Below are positions 35,948 through 45,776 of a stretch of DNA of 64,000 nucleotides, one piece after another; the first letter of the stretch is position 1, and each line of letters starts with the position of its first letter. The notes beneath the pieces were generated by a model, which was given only the letters and a program-made list of their open reading frames with translations, made no database searches and was not told the DNA's origin. The position numbers and the translations under genes are program-made. Source of the stretch: Sphingobacterium sp. (GTDB lineage Bacteria; Bacteroidota; Bacteroidia; Sphingobacteriales; Sphingobacteriaceae); assembly GCA_029239355.1 (NCBI GenBank), contig JAQZAZ010000010.1:1-64000 (forward strand), written 5' to 3'.

Positions 35948-38900
35948 ATGGGATATTGTGAATTACAGGTGACGAGCAATTTTAGCTTTCTGGAGGGAGC
36001 ATCCCACCCGGAGGAATTGATGGAACGTGCGGCAGCATTGGGGTATCGGAAAATTGCGGTGACAGACCGGAATAGTTTTGCCGGTATTGTTCGCGCGCAT
36101 ACTGCCGCGAAAAAACAGGGTATTACCCTTATTCCAGCTTGTCGTTTGGACCTTCAGGATGGTCCAAGTTTATTGGCTTATCCAACTGATAAAGAAGCGT
36201 ATGGGCGGCTGTCGTCTCTGTTGACTGTAGGTAATCTGCGTGCCGAGAAGGGAAAATGCACACTCTATAGATCCGATGTTTATCAGTATAAGGAAGGAAT
36301 CAAATTTATCATTTGTCCTCCCAATAGATTAACGGTTAAATTTGAACTTGAAGCGGAGTTTACTGCATTTGTAGCAGAATATAAAAAGCGCTTGGATATG
36401 GCACTGTATTTAGGGGTCAAACGGCTCTATCGTGGTGACGATGCAAAGCTTTTGTTTCGCCTACAACAATTAGGAGAAAGCCTAAGCGTTCCTCTTGTTG
36501 CTTTGGGTGATGTATATTATCATATACCCGAACGACGTGATTTACAGGATGTTTTAACCTGTATTCGGGAGAAATGTACGATCCAGATGGCCGGATTTAA
36601 ATTGTATCCAAACGCCGAACGTTATCTTAAACCTATAGCGGAGATGGAACGTCTGTTTAGGCCATATCCAGAGGCCATCGCAAAAACAATGGAAATAGCA
36701 GCAGCATGCAACTTCTCCCTGGATGATTTAAAATATGTCTATCCGGATGAACTGTCGTCCGATGGACGTACTGCGCAGGAAGAATTAGTTTATTTGACAT
36801 GGAAGGGAGCAAAAGATAGATTTGGTGACCAGATTCCAGATACCATCCGTGATACCATCCAGATGGAACTTGATTTTATTGGACGGAAAAACTATGCATC
36901 TTATTTTTTGACCGTTTACGATTACGTACGTTTTGCCAAGGAAAGAGGCATTTTATGCCAAGGTCGTGGTTCGGCCGCCAATTCTACCATTTGTTATTGT
37001 CTTGGCATTACTTCGGTCAACCCCATCGAATTCAGGCTGCTCTTTGCTCGGTTTATGTCCGATGCACGGGATGAACCACCTGATATAGATGTTGATTTTG
37101 AACATGAACGCCGGGAAGAGGTGATCCAGTACATTTACGAGAAATATGGCCGCAACCGTGCAGCTATTGTGGCTACAGTAACACAGGTCCGTGCCAAGGG
37201 AGCTGTACGGGATGTGGGGAAAGCAATGGGGCTATCCATGGATACCGTCGGCCGTTTGGCTGGTGTCGTGAGCAGCCATTGGGATGAGGATATTGACCTG
37301 GGACGTTTAATGGAACAGGGTTTTAATCCGGACGATCCGCATTTACGCAAAGTGCTCGAACTGACGCACCAGTATATCGGGTTTCCAAGGCAACTGGGGC
37401 AACATACCGGAGGTTTTGTGATTACACAGGGCAATCTCCATGAACTCTGTCCATTGGTGAATGCCCGCATGGATAACCGGACCAACCTGGAGTGGAACAA
37501 AGATGATCTGGAAGCGCTGGGATTCCTGAAAGTGGATGTATTGGCATTAGGGATGCTGACCTGTATCCGGAAGGCTTTTGATATTGCCCAAAGACATTAT
37601 GGACTGGATCTGACTTTGGCAGGAATTGGCGCTAAACATGACCCGGAAGTGTATGATATGATCTGTCATGCTGACACGCTGGGGGTATTTCAGATTGAGA
37701 GCCGGGCGCAGATGTCCATGCTGCCGCGGCTAAAGCCAGAGAAGTTTTATGATCTGGTTATCGAGGTGGCCATTGTACGTCCTGGGCCGATACAGGGGGA
37801 CATGGTGCATCCTTACCTGCGCCGTCGTAACAATGAAGAGGCCGTGGACTATCCTAAAGAAGAAATTAAGGCGATTCTGGAAAAAACCTTGGGTGTCCCA
37901 CTTTTTCAGGAACAGGCCATGGAGATTGCAATTGTTGCGGCCGGATTCACCCCCGCTGAAGCAGATGAACTGCGCCGTAGTATGGCGACCTTTAAGGCAA
38001 AAGGGCAGGTGTCGGTCTTCCGGCAGAAGATGATCGACGGTATGGTGAAGAAAGGTTATACAGAAGAGTTTGCCGTGCGGGTCTTTCGGCAGCTGGAAGG
38101 ATTCGGAAGCTATGGCTTTCCGGAAAGCCATGCGGCCTCTTTTGCGCTGCTGGTGTATGTATCTTCTTGGATTAAATGCCATTATCCCGATATTTTTGCG
38201 GCTTCTCTGCTCAATAGCCAACCCATGGGATTCTATCAGCCTGCCCAGATCGTTATTGATGCCGAAAGGCATGGTGTGAAAGTGCTCCCTATAGATATCA
38301 ACCACTCCTTTTGGGATAATACCCTGGAGGGTGAGGTGGGCAAACAGCATGCATTACGTTTAGGACTGCGCCAGATTAAAGGGTTTTCGGAAGAAGAGGC
38401 TTTGTTATTGGCCAAAGGACGTATAAATGAGTATTCGACGGTCACAGCGGTGATGGAAGCCGGATTATCCCTGCCGGGATTGGAGCGTTTAGCCGAGGCG
38501 GATGCTTTTCGTTCGCTGGGCATCGACCGTAGACGGGCACTGTGGGAAATTACAGCTTTACGGGATCGCCCCATTGGAATATTTGAGGGGAAACCATCAT
38601 CAAATGCTGAAGGGCAGATTGAGCTGCCTTTGTTAAGTCCCAGCCAACATGTGGTGGCGGATTATGCAAGGACAGGGCTATCCATCAAAGCACATCCAGT
38701 GAGTTTCCTGCGTGATAAATTGGACCTTCTCCACGTTGTTACAACCGAAAAATTAGGCTTGGTAAAAAATAATATGCCTGTTAAAGTATGTGGATTGATT
38801 ACGGTGCGACAGCGTCCGGGTACTTCCAAAGGCGTGTTATTTGTTACCATTGAGGATGATACTGGTTTTGCAAATGTGGTCATCTGGAGCAAGGTATTTG

Positions 38901-39085
38901 AGAAATACCGAAAAGAGATCCTTCGGGCGAAATTGTTTATGGTTGCTGGAAAAGTACAGGTCGAAGGAGAAGTAATCCATATCATTGCCGAACGTTGCTT
39001 TGATATGTCAGGTTTATTAAAAAATCTGGCAGAAGAGGATGAGCAGGTAACGGATGTATTTTATAAAGGACGAAATTTTCATTGA
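35948..39085 (+). CDS. dnaE2: Error-prone DNA polymerase DnaE2 (ImuC)
   Basis: A 1045-residue C-family polymerase for translesion synthesis. The N-terminal PHP domain starts G-Y-C-E-L-Q-V-T-S-N-F-S-F-L-E-G-A-S and covers about 1-250. The palm has the catalytic aspartates P-D-I-D-V-D-F (Asp379, Asp381, Asp383) after the G-R-G-S-A-A-N-S motif near 340. The finger and thumb follow, and a C-terminal OB-fold (about 930-1010, L-F-V-T-I-E-D-D-T-G). Length is that of DnaE2, not replicative DnaE1 (about 1150-1500 in Bacteroidota). The ATG at 35948, two bases after imuB, gives the expected N-terminus; a start at 35918 would overlap imuB. Confidence 0.96.
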   Translation: MGYCELQVTSNFSFLEGASHPEELMERAAALGYRKIAVTDRNSFAGIVRAHTAAKKQGITLIPACRLDLQDGPSLLAYPTDKEAYGRLSSLLTVGNLRAEKGKCTLYRSDVYQYKEGIKFIICPPNRLTVKFELEAEFTAFVAEYKKRLDMALYLGVKRLYRGDDAKLLFRLQQLGESLSVPLVALGDVYYHIPERRDLQDVLTCIREKCTIQMAGFKLYPNAERYLKPIAEMERLFRPYPEAIAKTMEIAAACNFSLDDLKYVYPDELSSDGRTAQEELVYLTWKGAKDRFGDQIPDTIRDTIQMELDFIGRKNYASYFLTVYDYVRFAKERGILCQGRGSAANSTICYCLGITSVNPIEFRLLFARFMSDARDEPPDIDVDFEHERREEVIQYIYEKYGRNRAAIVATVTQVRAKGAVRDVGKAMGLSMDTVGRLAGVVSSHWDEDIDLGRLMEQGFNPDDPHLRKVLELTHQYIGFPRQLGQHTGGFVITQGNLHELCPLVNARMDNRTNLEWNKDDLEALGFLKVDVLALGMLTCIRKAFDIAQRHYGLDLTLAGIGAKHDPEVYDMICHADTLGVFQIESRAQMSMLPRLKPEKFYDLVIEVAIVRPGPIQGDMVHPYLRRRNNEEAVDYPKEEIKAILEKTLGVPLFQEQAMEIAIVAAGFTPAEADELRRSMATFKAKGQVSVFRQKMIDGMVKKGYTEEFAVRVFRQLEGFGSYGFPESHAASFALLVYVSSWIKCHYPDIFAASLLNSQPMGFYQPAQIVIDAERHGVKVLPIDINHSFWDNTLEGEVGKQHALRLGLRQIKGFSEEEALLLAKGRINEYSTVTAVMEAGLSLPGLERLAEADAFRSLGIDRRRALWEITALRDRPIGIFEGKPSSNAEGQIELPLLSPSQHVVADYARTGLSIKAHPVSFLRDKLDLLHVVTTEKLGLVKNNMPVKVCGLITVRQRPGTSKGVLFVTIEDDTGFANVVIWSKVFEKYRKEILRAKLFMVAGKVQVEGEVIHIIAERCFDMSGLLKNLAEEDEQVTDVFYKGRNFH

Positions 39086-39165
39086 CCTTTCATTTATTAA
39101 TCTCATTTTTGGAAACCGTACAGCATGTACAATAACTGGAATCAACTAAAAAGAACATAAATTAG

Positions 39166-40116
39166 ATGAACAACAACATTCTCGTTAATAAAATTGAAAT
39201 CGAAAAAGAAATCATCATCGATTTGATCAAACAGGATAATCGCGACGGTGCCATTAACCTAATCGCCAACCGTGCAAATGTAAAATTTAAAACGGCCCGT
39301 GATATTGTTCAAATGTTTGACGAAGGCGATATAGATCTTTTTGACGGTAAAGACCTGTTTTTAGTAGACTATGACGAAGTGCTTCACAGCGATTCTACAG
39401 TTCATCAAGAGCCAGTTCCATCTTCGTTTTTGGAAGTAGAAAAAGACAGAAGCAAGCAGGGGAGAAGTAAAAAGGGTTTAATAATAGGCTTATCTCTACT
39501 TGCCTTAGGCTTTATTTTTCTACGTTATGTTATTGGCTTTAATCATATTAGACATCATCTGTCGGAACTGGCTCAAGTTTTTGGCAAAAATGATGGGGGT
39601 GCAACGGCTTTGGATGCTGATACAGCATTACGGGGAACTTCCTTTGGATCCGGTGCCACCCGGGTCGCTGATGTGGAGGACTTCCGTCCTGTAGACACCA
39701 ATCTACTTTCTCCAGAATTCAAACCGACAGAAATGGCGAAGATTAAAAACGCTCAATTTGATAATTTAATACCCGCGAAGAAATCTCCCACAGATGAAGA
39801 GGCGCAATTGGCTTTAATTTACCTTACAAATAGACAATTGACAGATGTGATCATGCAGCAAAAGTTGAATATCAAAATTGGCCAATGTTATGAAAATCCC
39901 CTTAGGGATGGAAACCAACGCTGTGTCAGTTGCATGATATTACTTTATAACCGGGAAAAGAAAGATTGGCAAGAGGCTCCTGAAGGAGCGAATTTCCTGG
40001 ACAATGCCTATGATTTTTATCTTCCTGAAGGTGGAGATATATGGGGAGCCAAGGCCTTAAGTATGCACATACCTTATGACTATGCCTTGTTCAAAAAGTA
40101 CGAACGAAAAGATTAA
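39166..40116 (+). CDS. Single-span membrane protein of unknown function
   Basis: A 316-residue protein with a soluble N-terminal part (1-100, helical, I-E-K-E-I-I-I-D-L-I-K-Q near the start, and acidic tail), one membrane span at about 104-123 (L-I-I-G-L-S-L-L-A-L-G-F-I-F-L), and a 190-residue outer part with C-Y-E-N-P-L-R-D-G-N-Q-R-C-V-S-C, a cysteine set that could form disulfides or bind metal. It follows dnaE2 by 80 bases on the same strand without a visible terminator, so read-through is possible. No family recognised. Confidence 0.75.
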   Translation: MNNNILVNKIEIEKEIIIDLIKQDNRDGAINLIANRANVKFKTARDIVQMFDEGDIDLFDGKDLFLVDYDEVLHSDSTVHQEPVPSSFLEVEKDRSKQGRSKKGLIIGLSLLALGFIFLRYVIGFNHIRHHLSELAQVFGKNDGGATALDADTALRGTSFGSGATRVADVEDFRPVDTNLLSPEFKPTEMAKIKNAQFDNLIPAKKSPTDEEAQLALIYLTNRQLTDVIMQQKLNIKIGQCYENPLRDGNQRCVSCMILLYNREKKDWQEAPEGANFLDNAYDFYLPEGGDIWGAKALSMHIPYDYALFKKYERKD

Positions 40117-40132
40117 GTTTGTTTAGCACAAT

Positions 40133-40915
40133 TTATATCAGGAGCTTGTTGCGGTACTGTTGTGGCGAGATGCCAAAATATTCTTTAAACAAGTTTGAGA
40201 AATTGGAGACACTGTCATAGCCAACCTCGTAGACAATTTGAGCGATCTGGAAGTGTCTGTTTTCGAGGAGATGGAGTGCTTTCAATAGCCTGTGTTGTTT
40301 TATAAATTGAAATATGGTCATCTGCATTTCTTCCTTAAATTTCCTAAAAAGCGATCGTTCTGATAGATTGAATTTTTCTGAAAGTTGAGCAATGGATAAC
40401 TTGCTGTTGAGATGTTCTAAAATGAATGTGCATATACTTATCATCATATCGCTCTGCGCAGCATTAATTTGTAATTGAAAAGGTTTGGCCAATAATATTG
40501 GAAGCATTGTCTTGAATGCTTCAATACCTGTTTGAGTCATGATATCGCTAGTGTTTAAGTTCCAATGTTGTTGACCAAAACGTAAAAAATGATCCAATAA
40601 TTCCTGTGGGAGATATACCGTCAATCTATCATTAAAATGTCCCATATCCAAAAAAATAGTTTTTAATATCATACGGGGAGATCTAGAAATTAATTTATGT
40701 GGAACCTGAGCCGGAATAAACACATAAAAATTATTTGGCACACATACGCTATTTCCTTCTGTATAAACAAACAGCGTTCCACTTGTTGGACTTAGGAGTT
40801 GTACCTGTTCATGGAAATGCATTTCAGTGTTAAATTGACCATACTCACGTAACTCAATTGTCCCATCTCGGAAGGTCGTTGCGCAGGGAAAAACTGATAT
40901 TGCTGATTTTGGCAT
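40133..40915 (-). CDS. AraC-family transcriptional regulator
   Basis: A 260-residue regulator with an N-terminal cupin-like ligand domain (about 10-110, with E-M-H-F-H-E-Q-V-Q-L-L) and a C-terminal double HTH (about 160-255: I-A-Q-L-S-E-K-F-N-L-S-E-R-S-L-F-R-K-F and I-A-Q-I-V-Y-E-V-G-Y-D-S-V-S-N-F-S-N-L-F-K). A -7 match TATATTTG is at 40948-40941. It is divergent from the LeuA-like gene and may control it. Ligand unknown. Confidence 0.92.
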   Translation of the reverse strand: MPKSAISVFPCATTFRDGTIELREYGQFNTEMHFHEQVQLLSPTSGTLFVYTEGNSVCVPNNFYVFIPAQVPHKLISRSPRMILKTIFLDMGHFNDRLTVYLPQELLDHFLRFGQQHWNLNTSDIMTQTGIEAFKTMLPILLAKPFQLQINAAQSDMMISICTFILEHLNSKLSIAQLSEKFNLSERSLFRKFKEEMQMTIFQFIKQHRLLKALHLLENRHFQIAQIVYEVGYDSVSNFSNLFKEYFGISPQQYRNKLLI

Positions 40916-41101
40916 TATTCAATAAAATTTGTTTTATTTTCAAATATAGAAAATTTTATCCTTCCATTAGATTTGGATCGTAGAAACAAGTCTAAATGAA
41001 AAGATCAATGAGCCTGAAATCAGCCTTTAGGTAGAATTTGCAGCTGCAGAAAGGAATCAATGGTTCACGAAAGCATCCTTTCAGACAACATAAATTGTAT
41101 A

Positions 41102-42238
41102 ATGATGAAGCAAGTAAAGATTTTTGACACCACATTACGTGATGGTGAACAGGGGCCAGGTTGCCAACTGTCGTTAAGAAGTAAACTGGAAATAGCCGAG
41201 AAGCTGGATGCGATGGGGGTAGATGTGATCGAAGCTGGATTTCCGATCAGTTCACCAGGTGATTTTAAGGCGGTGACAGAAATATGTCGAATCGTGAAAA
41301 ATGCAACAGTCTGCGCTTTGGCCCGAGCGCAGAAGAAAGATATTGATGCCGCGTATGAAGCCCTGCAAGGCGCTAAGATTGCACGTATCCAACTTGGTAT
41401 CGGTTCATCCGATATTCATATCAAACATAAGTTCAATAGTAGTCGGGAGGCTATTTTACAGCAGGCATTTGATATGGTTGCTTATGCGTCCGGCCTATGT
41501 GATGAGGTGCAATTTTTTGCAGAGGATGCGGGGAGAGCGAAGGACGATTTTTTGGTACAGATGACAGATACAGTCGTTGAGGCAGGCGCAAAAGTTGTCA
41601 ACCTACCGGATACGAATGGATTTTGTACCCCTTTTGAGTATTTCGAAAAGATATCCTATGTCAACAAGCACAGGAAATATAAAGATAAAGCCATCTTATC
41701 TGTCCATTGTCACAATGACTTGGGTATGGCCACAGCCAATAGTATTGCGGGATTAATGGCCGGCGCAGAACAGGTAGAAGGGACGATTAACGGGGTAGGG
41801 GAACGTGCCGGAAATGCCGCTATGGAAGAAATCATATTGACACTCCTTATAAAAGAAAGGCTAGGATTAAAAAGTGGAGTTGATCCAAAATATATTGTTG
41901 AACTCAGTGCTATGGTGGCCAAAGCCATGTCCAATCCCATCCAGGCCAACAAAGCCATTGTCGGTAAAAACGCCTTTGCTCATTCTTCGGGTATTCATCA
42001 GGATGGCGTGTTAAAAGACCGGAGAAATTACGAAATTATTGACCCTCAGATTATCGGAGGGACGCTTCCTGCGCTGGTACTCTCCGCCAGAAGCGGGCGT
42101 GCTGCGTTAAAGGATCGCCTTAATGCATTGGAATTAACCTATCTCCCTGAAGATTTTGAAAATATATATACCAAATTTTTGCTGATGGCGGATCAACTGC
42201 CTTATGTCGAAGACGGGGATTTGAGAAGACTAATGTAG
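41102..42238 (+). CDS. 2-isopropylmalate synthase-like enzyme lacking the regulatory domain
   Basis: A 378-residue DRE-TIM acyltransferase. The catalytic start F-D-T-T-L-R-D-G-E-Q is at about 5-14, the metal site H-C-H-N-D-L-G-M-A near 205, and N-G-V-G-E-R-A-G-N near 230. Normal Bacteroidota LeuA is about 500 residues with a C-terminal allosteric domain; this one stops at D-G-D-L-R-R-L-M, where that domain would begin. There is no downstream continuation before the next gene. It may make 2-isopropylmalate without leucine inhibition, or a related product (citramalate, homocitrate). No leuB/C/D nearby. Start at 41102 chosen (MMKQVK). Confidence 0.82.
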   Translation: MMKQVKIFDTTLRDGEQGPGCQLSLRSKLEIAEKLDAMGVDVIEAGFPISSPGDFKAVTEICRIVKNATVCALARAQKKDIDAAYEALQGAKIARIQLGIGSSDIHIKHKFNSSREAILQQAFDMVAYASGLCDEVQFFAEDAGRAKDDFLVQMTDTVVEAGAKVVNLPDTNGFCTPFEYFEKISYVNKHRKYKDKAILSVHCHNDLGMATANSIAGLMAGAEQVEGTINGVGERAGNAAMEEIILTLLIKERLGLKSGVDPKYIVELSAMVAKAMSNPIQANKAIVGKNAFAHSSGIHQDGVLKDRRNYEIIDPQIIGGTLPALVLSARSGRAALKDRLNALELTYLPEDFENIYTKFLLMADQLPYVEDGDLRRLM

Positions 42239-42281
42239 TCTTCTGGTTTTTACTCCAATATTTCAATTTGTATTGGCATTA

Positions 42282-43730
42282 TTATACTTCACAGTCATGC
42301 TTTTGCTGAGCGGTAATACAGTTACCTTTCTTTTGCCCAATTGTCGGTAAGCAGAAAATACAACAGGCCACCAATAGCAATAATAAGATGGATACTGAAG
42401 TAGCAGATCCGTAAGCTGCAGTAATGTTGTTCAGCCGGAAAAATGGATTTCCATTTTCATGTAGGAACAGGCCAACAACAAAAGCAATACCGAGACAGAT
42501 GGACAGTTGCTGTACGGTAAGATAGATCGCGGATCCCACGCCTATCAATTCCTTGCTGACATCTTTTAAGGCTAATGTCATCAGGGATGGTAGTACACTA
42601 CCACAGCCAAGGCCATAAAAGAAAAAGAGCAGATGAAGTTGATCGCTTGCGACACTTATTTTATTGAGAACAAGTAAATGAAGAAATAGGCCCATAACCA
42701 TTATTCCCAATCCTGTGAGTACAACGGCTTTGCCATGGCGTTGAATAAACCTGCTGACCATCAGACTGGCAACAACATAGCCTATACCCTGATAGACGAA
42801 AGCGATACCTGTCATTGTTGCTGTATAACTCTTGTCATGCTGTAGATAATTGGAGTTAATAATGAAATAAGCATCCTGGACCATGTAATAGGCTAATGCC
42901 GCAATCAGTCCCAGATTGAAAACCCTGTTGCGGAAAAGGGCGAAGTTAAAAAGCGACTGCTGTCCCGTTTTATATAGTTTCTTCTGCTTTTTTAGGAATA
43001 AAAGTATAAAGATAAGCGCAGCTGCCAGCAATAGTATAGACCAGATCGGCCAATGCAGCTCAGGGCCCATGACCAAGGGAGATATTAGGCCCATCAAGAG
43101 TATAAATAAACTCAGCATCGGTATAAACGAAATCGTGGATGTAGGGTTTGGCTGGTCCCGGGGGACATAGCAGTAAGCGGCAATACAGGCGAGGATACCT
43201 ATTGGAATATTAATTAAGAAAATAAGGCGCCAGCTTTCATGGATCCAGGACTGATCAGGAAGTAGTCCTCCGAGCAGTTGTCCGATCACGGAGGCAATAC
43301 CTGCGATGCTACCATATACTCCCAGAGCCATAGCGCGCTTAGACGCGTCTTCAAAGACCACAGTGATTAGGGCGATACCCTGTGGCACCATCATGCCTGA
43401 GCTAATCCCCTGCAGCAATCTGCCCAGTAGCAGAAGGTAGATATTGGTTGACAGCCCACATAAAACCGATGCAAAAGTAAAACCGGCCATACCTATGACG
43501 TATAATTTTTTTTTGCCAAAATAGTCTCCGGCACTGCCCGCATTGATCAGCAGGCTGGCATAGCCAATAATATATAAGATAATGATCCACTGGGTTGCAC
43601 TATTGCTCAGATCCAGGGCCTGTTGTATGGTCGGTAGGGAAACATTAATAATGAATAAATCGATGACAAACAAAAAGATGCCAATGGATAGGATACAAAT
43701 GTGGAGCAAATCTTTAATTCGGAAGCGCAT
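42282..43730 (-). CDS. MFS drug exporter, DHA2 (14-span) type
   Basis: A 482-residue, 14-span exporter similar to EmrB/QacA. The first span contains F-V-I-D-L-F-I-I-N-V-S-L-P, the branch's motif, followed by G-D-Y-F-G-K-K near 65 and the G-I-S-S-G-M-M-V-P-Q in span 4. It exports toxic compounds using protons. It ends 43 bases from the LeuA-like gene and is divergent from the HxlR regulator, its probable controller. ATG at 43730 chosen; a TTG 60 bases upstream is less likely. Confidence 0.9.
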   Translation of the reverse strand: MRFRIKDLLHICILSIGIFLFVIDLFIINVSLPTIQQALDLSNSATQWIIILYIIGYASLLINAGSAGDYFGKKKLYVIGMAGFTFASVLCGLSTNIYLLLLGRLLQGISSGMMVPQGIALITVVFEDASKRAMALGVYGSIAGIASVIGQLLGGLLPDQSWIHESWRLIFLINIPIGILACIAAYCYVPRDQPNPTSTISFIPMLSLFILLMGLISPLVMGPELHWPIWSILLLAAALIFILLFLKKQKKLYKTGQQSLFNFALFRNRVFNLGLIAALAYYMVQDAYFIINSNYLQHDKSYTATMTGIAFVYQGIGYVVASLMVSRFIQRHGKAVVLTGLGIMVMGLFLHLLVLNKISVASDQLHLLFFFYGLGCGSVLPSLMTLALKDVSKELIGVGSAIYLTVQQLSICLGIAFVVGLFLHENGNPFFRLNNITAAYGSATSVSILLLLLVACCIFCLPTIGQKKGNCITAQQKHDCEV

Positions 43731-43850
43731 ATAGCCAAAGTTTTTGATAATTTTATAGTCAAAAGTAGTTTGGATATTTTTTATATTCAAGTAGTTATAA
43801 ATGATGTACTTAGTATGGTTTTATGAACTAATGGTCAGTATGAGGTGATT

Positions 43851-44183
43851 ATGGATGAAAAAAAAAGTGAATTTTTTGGAAGTTGTTGTGATGTCAATGG
43901 TATTTTCAAGATCATTGGCGGAAAATGGAAGGTTTTACTTATCAAAGCCATTGCAAAAGAATGCCCTAAACGGTTCGGGGAATTGCGAAGGGAGATGGAT
44001 GATATGGCACAGACGACATTAACTGTCCAATTGCGCGAACTGGAGCGTGATGGTATCCTGTGCCGACAGATCTACGCAGAATCGCCACCGCGAGTCGAGT
44101 ATAAGCTGAGCGAAGTAGGCAAGACCCTATTACCGATTATTGAGCAGCTGGATGATTGGTGGCTGCACTATAAAAAGAGTTAA
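43851..44183 (+). CDS. HxlR-family winged-helix regulator
   Basis: A 110-residue HxlR/DUF24 regulator, one winged helix (W-K-V-L-L-I-K-A-I at about 25-33, then R-F-G-E-L-R-R-E-M and T-L-T-V-Q-L-R-E-L-E-R-D-G as recognition helix). The Cys pair near residue 13 (S-C-C-D) matches those that sense oxidants or electrophiles in this family. The ATG at 43851 follows TGAGG, a weak ribosome site. Divergent from the MFS exporter. It shares its stop codon bases with the next gene. Confidence 0.9.
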   Translation: MDEKKSEFFGSCCDVNGIFKIIGGKWKVLLIKAIAKECPKRFGELRREMDDMAQTTLTVQLRELERDGILCRQIYAESPPRVEYKLSEVGKTLLPIIEQLDDWWLHYKKS

Positions 44184-44614
44184 CTCGGCGGTAAGGCTTC
44201 TTTCATTTTTTCGATGACCCGAGCTGAAAGATCAAGGTCTTGGGTGAAAACAACTTGTTCCGTTGATTTTTCCAGAATCGTTAAGTGTGAATAATTTTTT
44301 CTGAATGTGGAAAAAATTGGTCTTTGCGCAAATGGTAATTGTTTGTCAATAATAGATACGTTGTAGCTGCTAAAAGCATAGTCTTTTTTTCCAATGCTTA
44401 TGTAATCTTTGTGTATGGTACAACGATTTTGCCGATAGGTAGAGAAAAGTAGGAGCGGCAACAGGATAAAACCAAAAAGTGCAAAGGCACCAAATGAAAT
44501 AATTGTACTAGTACCGGCAATAACCCCCATAAGATTATAGAAGGATCCATACATAATGAAGGGAGCTAAAATGCTGTAGAAAATAAGAGTACTCCGTGAT
44601 AGGTTGACTTTCAT
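44180..44614 (-). CDS. Two-span membrane protein with PH-like C-terminal domain
   Basis: A 144-residue protein: two N-terminal membrane spans (about 8-29 and 36-58) and a small C-terminal beta domain with C-T-I-H-K-D-Y-I-S-I-G-K, a pattern of short bacterial PH-like domains. It resembles the protein interrupted at 61908-62429 and, more distantly, that at 62490. Function unknown. It is convergent with the HxlR gene and the two stop codons overlap in TTAA. Confidence 0.7.
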   Translation of the reverse strand: MKVNLSRSTLIFYSILAPFIMYGSFYNLMGVIAGTSTIISFGAFALFGFILLPLLLFSTYRQNRCTIHKDYISIGKKDYAFSSYNVSIIDKQLPFAQRPIFSTFRKNYSHLTILEKSTEQVVFTQDLDLSARVIEKMKEALPPS

Positions 44615-44817
44615 AACTTGATTTTAATCTGATCTGTGTATATGTAAAGGTACCAAAACGTGCAGATTTCCAATTCATTAATCGATTATCGATGGACTTC
44701 CCTTGATATTCGGGTACGCTGAAAGCATAATTGTCACATTAACGCCTTTTCTGCACCAGACTGTTTTAACGCTGATTAGGATTATATATCCGTTTATGAG
44801 CTTTCGGAATTTATTGT

Positions 44818-45747
44818 TTATATAACCCGCCCGGATTGTTTTTTCTTATCCTTTGCGGTTCCCAGTAAAACAATTGTCAGTATTATACATGCGGTACCCA
44901 TCCAGTCTGTAAAGGCAAATGGGGTGTTAAGCCATAATACCGCCAGCAATGCTGCAGATAGGGGTTCAGCGGAAGCAAGGAGACTGGTCTTTTGTCCACC
45001 GATTAATTTCACGGCTGTGAGATAGTTATAAAAGGGGATTAGCGTTCCAAAAATAACGATAAACAATGTATAGGCATAGGTCTGCATATCCCAGACACCG
45101 GCTACGTCCCAGGGAGCTCTGACAAAACAAAATGCAGCTCCGCCGATAAGCATGCCCCAGCCAATAACAATGGTTGACTTATACCTATTTAGGAGATGAA
45201 CAGGTTGTAAGGTATAGAAGGCAAGTGTTACCGCAGATACCAATCCAAAGAATAGGGCGGTTCCAGATATCGAAAGCGTACCCATTTTACCATGGGTGAC
45301 CAATAGAAATGTACCTAACACGGCCAGGATAATTGCCAGGCATGTTTTGCCGTTTGGAAATTTTCGCTCTTTTAATGCAATATAAATGGCAATCATCACT
45401 GGGCCGGTATATTGCATGACCGTTGCTGTAGCAGCATTGGAATAGTTGATTGCCGCAAAATATGAATATTGAACGGCGAGTACACCAACAATACTAAATA
45501 AGAGCAGATCAATAGTATCTTTGCGGTTGCGCCAGATATCCCATAGCTCACTGTGGTTGCCTGGCCCTACAAAAATTAAAAGAAGGGAGCCGGTTGCCAA
45601 CATTCTAACGGTAATAAGCCATTCCACGTTGACAGCCCGCTGTTGAAAAAGAAATTGACCAAAAGTTCCGGATACACCCCAAAGTATAGCTGCACTAACA
45701 GCCAATAAAAAGCCTTTCAAAACTTTATTGCTATCTATTTTATCCAT
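44818..45747 (-). CDS. EamA/DMT-family transporter
   Basis: A 309-residue ten-span drug/metabolite transporter with two EamA repeats (about 12-145 and 160-300). The first repeat begins A-A-I-L-W-G-V-S-G-T-F-G-Q and the second ends with a L-A-S-A-E-P-L-S-A-A-L motif typical of the family. Substrate is unknown; amino acid or metabolite export is common. It starts 29 bases after the D-lactate dehydrogenase stop and is probably in its operon. Confidence 0.9.
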   Translation of the reverse strand: MDKIDSNKVLKGFLLAVSAAILWGVSGTFGQFLFQQRAVNVEWLITVRMLATGSLLLIFVGPGNHSELWDIWRNRKDTIDLLLFSIVGVLAVQYSYFAAINYSNAATATVMQYTGPVMIAIYIALKERKFPNGKTCLAIILAVLGTFLLVTHGKMGTLSISGTALFFGLVSAVTLAFYTLQPVHLLNRYKSTIVIGWGMLIGGAAFCFVRAPWDVAGVWDMQTYAYTLFIVIFGTLIPFYNYLTAVKLIGGQKTSLLASAEPLSAALLAVLWLNTPFAFTDWMGTACIILTIVLLGTAKDKKKQSGRVI

Positions 45748-45776
45748 ATAAAATTAATAATCCTTTAGATGTAATG

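Noticed and set aside
37730-38350. 206-codon minus-strand frame within dnaE2
   Set aside because: Antisense to the conserved polymerase core; no domain or independent start signal.
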